DNA of 7,719 nucleotides from Micromonosporaceae bacterium (GTDB lineage: Bacteria > Actinomycetota > Actinomycetes > Mycobacteriales > Micromonosporaceae). A program made the translations under genes and the position numbers. Below the pieces are notes generated by a model. The model saw nothing but the letters and a program-made list of their open reading frames with translations, did not search any database and was not told the origin of the DNA. The stretch spans positions 1 to 7,719 of the forward strand of contig JAFMQQ010000131.1 of NCBI GenBank assembly GCA_017354595.1. Direction: 5' to 3'. The first letter of the stretch is position 1. Every line of letters starts with the position of its first letter. Shown piece after piece: positions 5,866-7,719 of this stretch.

Positions 5866-6945
5866 GTGGTGCTGTGCTGTTCGGCGTGCGGGCGTACCGC
5901 GGATCTCGCCTCGCTGGCCTGGCGATGCGGCTGCGGCGGGGTGTACGACCTGGCCGGCTTCACGCCGGCCCTGCCCGCGCCCGAGGAACTCCGGCGCCGC
6001 CCCGCGACCATGTGGCGGTACCCGGAGGTGCTGCCCGTCCCGGCCGTTTCCGAGCTGAGCATGGGCGAGGGATTGACACCTCTGGTACCGGCGCCCGCGG
6101 CAGCTGGCGTCGCGGGTCTGCGGCTGAAGCTGGAGTACCTGGCGCCGACCGGCTCCTTCAAGGACCGCGGGGCGGTGCTGCTGGCCATCCTGGCCCGGCG
6201 GTTGGGCGTCGCGCGGATGGTCGCGGACAGCAGCGGCAACGCGGGCGCGGCGATCGCCGCCTACGCCGCCCGGGCCGGTGTGGCGTGCGAGGTGTTCCTG
6301 CCCGCGGGTACCTCGTCGAGCAAGGTGGCGCAACTGGCCGCCTTCGGTGCCACGGTGCGGGTGGTGGATGGTGACCGTACCCGGACGGCGCAGGCGGCGC
6401 AGGCGGCGATCGGGTCGGGTGTACTGTACGCCAGCCACGTGTACCACCCGCTCTTCCTCCACGGTACGAAGACGTACGTCTATGAGCTCTTCGAGCAGTA
6501 CGGCGGCGGGCTGCCCGAGCTGCTGGTCGTTCCGGTCGGCAACGGGACACTGCTGCTCGGCGCCTGGCTCGGCTGCCAGGAACTGCTGGCGCAGCGGCTG
6601 ATCGACCGGGTACCCCGGCTGGTCGCGGTACAGGCGGCGGCGTGCGCGCCGCTGGCGGGTTCCGGCGAGGTGGCACCGACGCTCGCCGAGGGGATCGCCA
6701 TCCCGCATCCCCCGCGCGCCGCCCAGATCGTGCAAGCCGTGCGGGACAGCGGTGGCGAGGTGGTCACCGTGACCGAGGCACAGATCGCGGCGGCGCACCG
6801 GGAACTGGCGGCGAGCGGGTTCTATGTCGAGCCGACGGCGGCGGTCTGCTGGGCGGCGGTACGCGCCGGCGCGGTCCGGCCGGCGCAGGGTGGTGCCGTA
6901 CTGCCGCTGACCGGCAGCGGGCTGAAGGCGAAACCGCCAGGCTAG
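5866..6945 (+). CDS. Threonine synthase-like PLP-dependent enzyme with zinc-ribbon N-terminus
   Basis: This is a 359-residue fold-type II PLP enzyme. The family converts O-phosphohomoserine to threonine in the cytoplasm. Seen: a short zinc-ribbon-like start (C5-x2-C8 and C21-x-C23); PTGSFKDRGA with K99 as the PLP-binding lysine; DSSGNAGAA (121-129), the cofactor and substrate loop; VPVGNGTLLLG (222-232), the phosphate-holding loop; LAEGIAI (273-279); YVEPTAA (320-326); and LTGSGLK (348-354) at the C-terminus. The VGNGTLLLG form recalls the archaeal-type threonine synthase-like branch rather than the classical GNAGN form, so a paralogue with another substrate (for example cysteate or a diamino acid) cannot be excluded. 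I give no symbol because the genuine thrC of actinobacteria usually lies after lysA and hom. GTG 5866 is preferred over 5848 and 5869 because it is correctly placed behind a TAGCGT box. lysA follows after 9 nt. Confidence 0.85.
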   Translation: MVLCCSACGRTADLASLAWRCGCGGVYDLAGFTPALPAPEELRRRPATMWRYPEVLPVPAVSELSMGEGLTPLVPAPAAAGVAGLRLKLEYLAPTGSFKDRGAVLLAILARRLGVARMVADSSGNAGAAIAAYAARAGVACEVFLPAGTSSSKVAQLAAFGATVRVVDGDRTRTAQAAQAAIGSGVLYASHVYHPLFLHGTKTYVYELFEQYGGGLPELLVVPVGNGTLLLGAWLGCQELLAQRLIDRVPRLVAVQAAACAPLAGSGEVAPTLAEGIAIPHPPRAAQIVQAVRDSGGEVVTVTEAQIAAAHRELAASGFYVEPTAAVCWAAVRAGAVRPAQGGAVLPLTGSGLKAKPPG

Positions 6946-6954
6946 ACTCTGGCG
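6922..6954 (+). promoter_or_regulatory. Putative leaderless promoter of lysA, -10 box shared with the upstream stop codon
   Basis: TAGACT (6943-6948; TAnnnT) is followed by exactly 6 nt and the lysA GTG. The TAG is the stop codon of the preceding gene. The best -35 candidate is weak (CTGAAG at 6922-6927, 15 nt spacer). No Shine-Dalgarno sequence precedes the GTG, which supports leaderless translation, although co-transcription from the upstream gene is also possible. Confidence 0.45.
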
Positions 6955-7719
6955 GTGGACAAGATCGACCTGTCGCTGCTGCCGGCCACCACGAGCATCA
7001 CCGGTAACGGCCGGCTCGAGGTCGGCGGGGTGGACGTGCTCGACCTGGCCGCCAAGGTCGGTACGCCCGCGTTCGTCTACGACCAGAGCGACATGCGCGA
7101 CCGGTTCCGCGAGGCGTATCGCATCTTCGGCCCGGGCGTGGCCTACGCCACCAAGGCTTTCCTGTGCCGCGCCGTGGCGCGGATGGCACACCAGGAGGGG
7201 CTCTCCCTCGATGTCGCCACCGGCGGCGAATACTTCACCTGCCGCAGCGCCGGCGTCCCCGCCGAACGCCTTGTCGTACACGGCAACAACAAGACCGAGG
7301 CCGAAGTCACCACCGCCGTCGAGGAGGGCGTGCAGTGGGTGGTCATTGACGGCTTCGGCGACCTGGAACTGGTCTCCCGGGTGGCGACCAGGCTGCGCCG
7401 CAAGGTGCGGGTGTTGCTGCGGGTCAATCCCGGCGTCGAGGTGCACACCCACCGCTTCACCATGACCGGCAACCGGCGCTCAAAGTTCGGCATTCCTATG
7501 TGGACAGGTGAGGCGGAGCAGGCGCTGGCGGACGTACGCGGTCATTCCTGGCTCGACCTTGTGGGTCTGCACATGCACGTGGGCAGCCTGGTCTTCGCGA
7601 CCGACAGCTTCCTGCGCGCGCTGGACGCGGTCGCCGACTTCGTCAAGAAGGCGGACCTGCCGTACTTCGTGGTCGGTGGCGGCCTCGGCGTGCGGTACCT
7701 GAACCAGGACTCCGCACCG
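6955..7719 (+). CDS. lysA: Diaminopimelate decarboxylase, 3' end cut off
   Basis: The first 255 residues of a fold-type III PLP decarboxylase are visible; full proteins of the family are about 420-470 residues. It makes L-lysine from meso-diaminopimelate, the last lysine step, in the cytoplasm. Seen: GTPAFVYD (36-43), the usual entry to the barrel; AYATKAFLCRAVARM (63-77) with K67 as the PLP lysine; LSLDVATGGE (83-92); LVVHGNNK (106-113); RVNPGVEVHTHRFTMTG (156-172) then SKFGIP (176-181); GLHMHVGS (204-211), the phosphate- and ring-contacting strand; and VVGGGLGVRY (239-248). The GTG start lies 9 nt after the upstream stop behind TAGACT. An odd point is leucine at 212 where the family normally has glutamine (GSQ). 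A related decarboxylase acting on another basic amino acid is possible, but the motif set fits LysA best. Confidence 0.9.
   Translation, partial: MDKIDLSLLPATTSITGNGRLEVGGVDVLDLAAKVGTPAFVYDQSDMRDRFREAYRIFGPGVAYATKAFLCRAVARMAHQEGLSLDVATGGEYFTCRSAGVPAERLVVHGNNKTEAEVTTAVEEGVQWVVIDGFGDLELVSRVATRLRRKVRVLLRVNPGVEVHTHRFTMTGNRRSKFGIPMWTGEAEQALADVRGHSWLDLVGLHMHVGSLVFATDSFLRALDAVADFVKKADLPYFVVGGGLGVRYLNQDSAP

Noticed and set aside
5775..6239. N-terminal extension of the DUF559 protein
   Set aside because: It lies opposite the threonine synthase-like gene and is low-complexity. The GTG at 5774 has a promoter-like sequence just upstream.
5293..7452. A 719-codon minus-strand open frame
   Set aside because: It is antiparallel to the threonine synthase-like gene and lysA and overlaps the DUF559 gene in another frame. 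The translation is rich in R, G, H and Q without any domain.

Overview
The window is GC-rich throughout, uses many GTG and TTG starts, and has very short or overlapping gene junctions. Several genes also have a TAnnnT box 6-8 nt upstream of the start codon, which is the signature of leaderless transcripts. Together these point to a high-GC actinobacterium. A Micromonosporaceae-type genome is my best guess from composition and gene style, but the window alone does not prove it.

Layout from left to right. (1) Positions 1-1063, minus strand: a BlaI-type repressor gene followed 9 nt later by an M56 (BlaR1-like) membrane zinc-peptidase gene whose 3' end is cut off at base 1. (2) Positions 1073-4691, minus strand: a complete sulfate/thiosulfate ABC importer operon in the order lipoprotein binding protein, CysT permease, CysW permease, CysA ATPase. 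This is the order of subI-cysT-cysW-cysA1 in mycobacteria. The junctions are extremely tight (1-nt gap, 8-nt overlap, 1-nt overlap), and only 9 nt separate cysA from blaI with no terminator. (3) Positions 4692-4824: the operon leader and promoter region, bounded by a perfect 48-bp palindrome. (4) Positions 4824-5774, minus strand: a stand-alone gene with an AbiEi-like winged-helix N-terminus and a DUF559 (nuclease-fold) C-terminus, whose stop codon touches the palindrome. (5) Positions 5775-5865: a compact divergent promoter region containing two DnaA-box-like 9-mers. (6) Positions 5866-7719, plus strand: a zinc-ribbon threonine synthase-like PLP enzyme, then lysA (diaminopimelate decarboxylase), which runs off the right edge.

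How the genes fit together: the ABC operon imports sulfate for cysteine synthesis. blaI and the M56 gene form a repressor plus membrane-protease sensor pair that can be read through from the sulfate operon and probably also has its own leaderless promoter. The right-hand pair belongs to aspartate-family amino-acid metabolism (threonine and lysine). No stretch longer than about 130 nt lacks a gene.

I found no convincing undescribed multi-gene system. The most interesting signals are small-scale: two separate places (cysA/blaI and thrC-like/lysA) where the TAG stop codon of one gene is also the first half of the -10 box of the next gene, with identical geometry; the spacerless 48-bp palindrome; and the DnaA-box-like pair in the divergent promoter.
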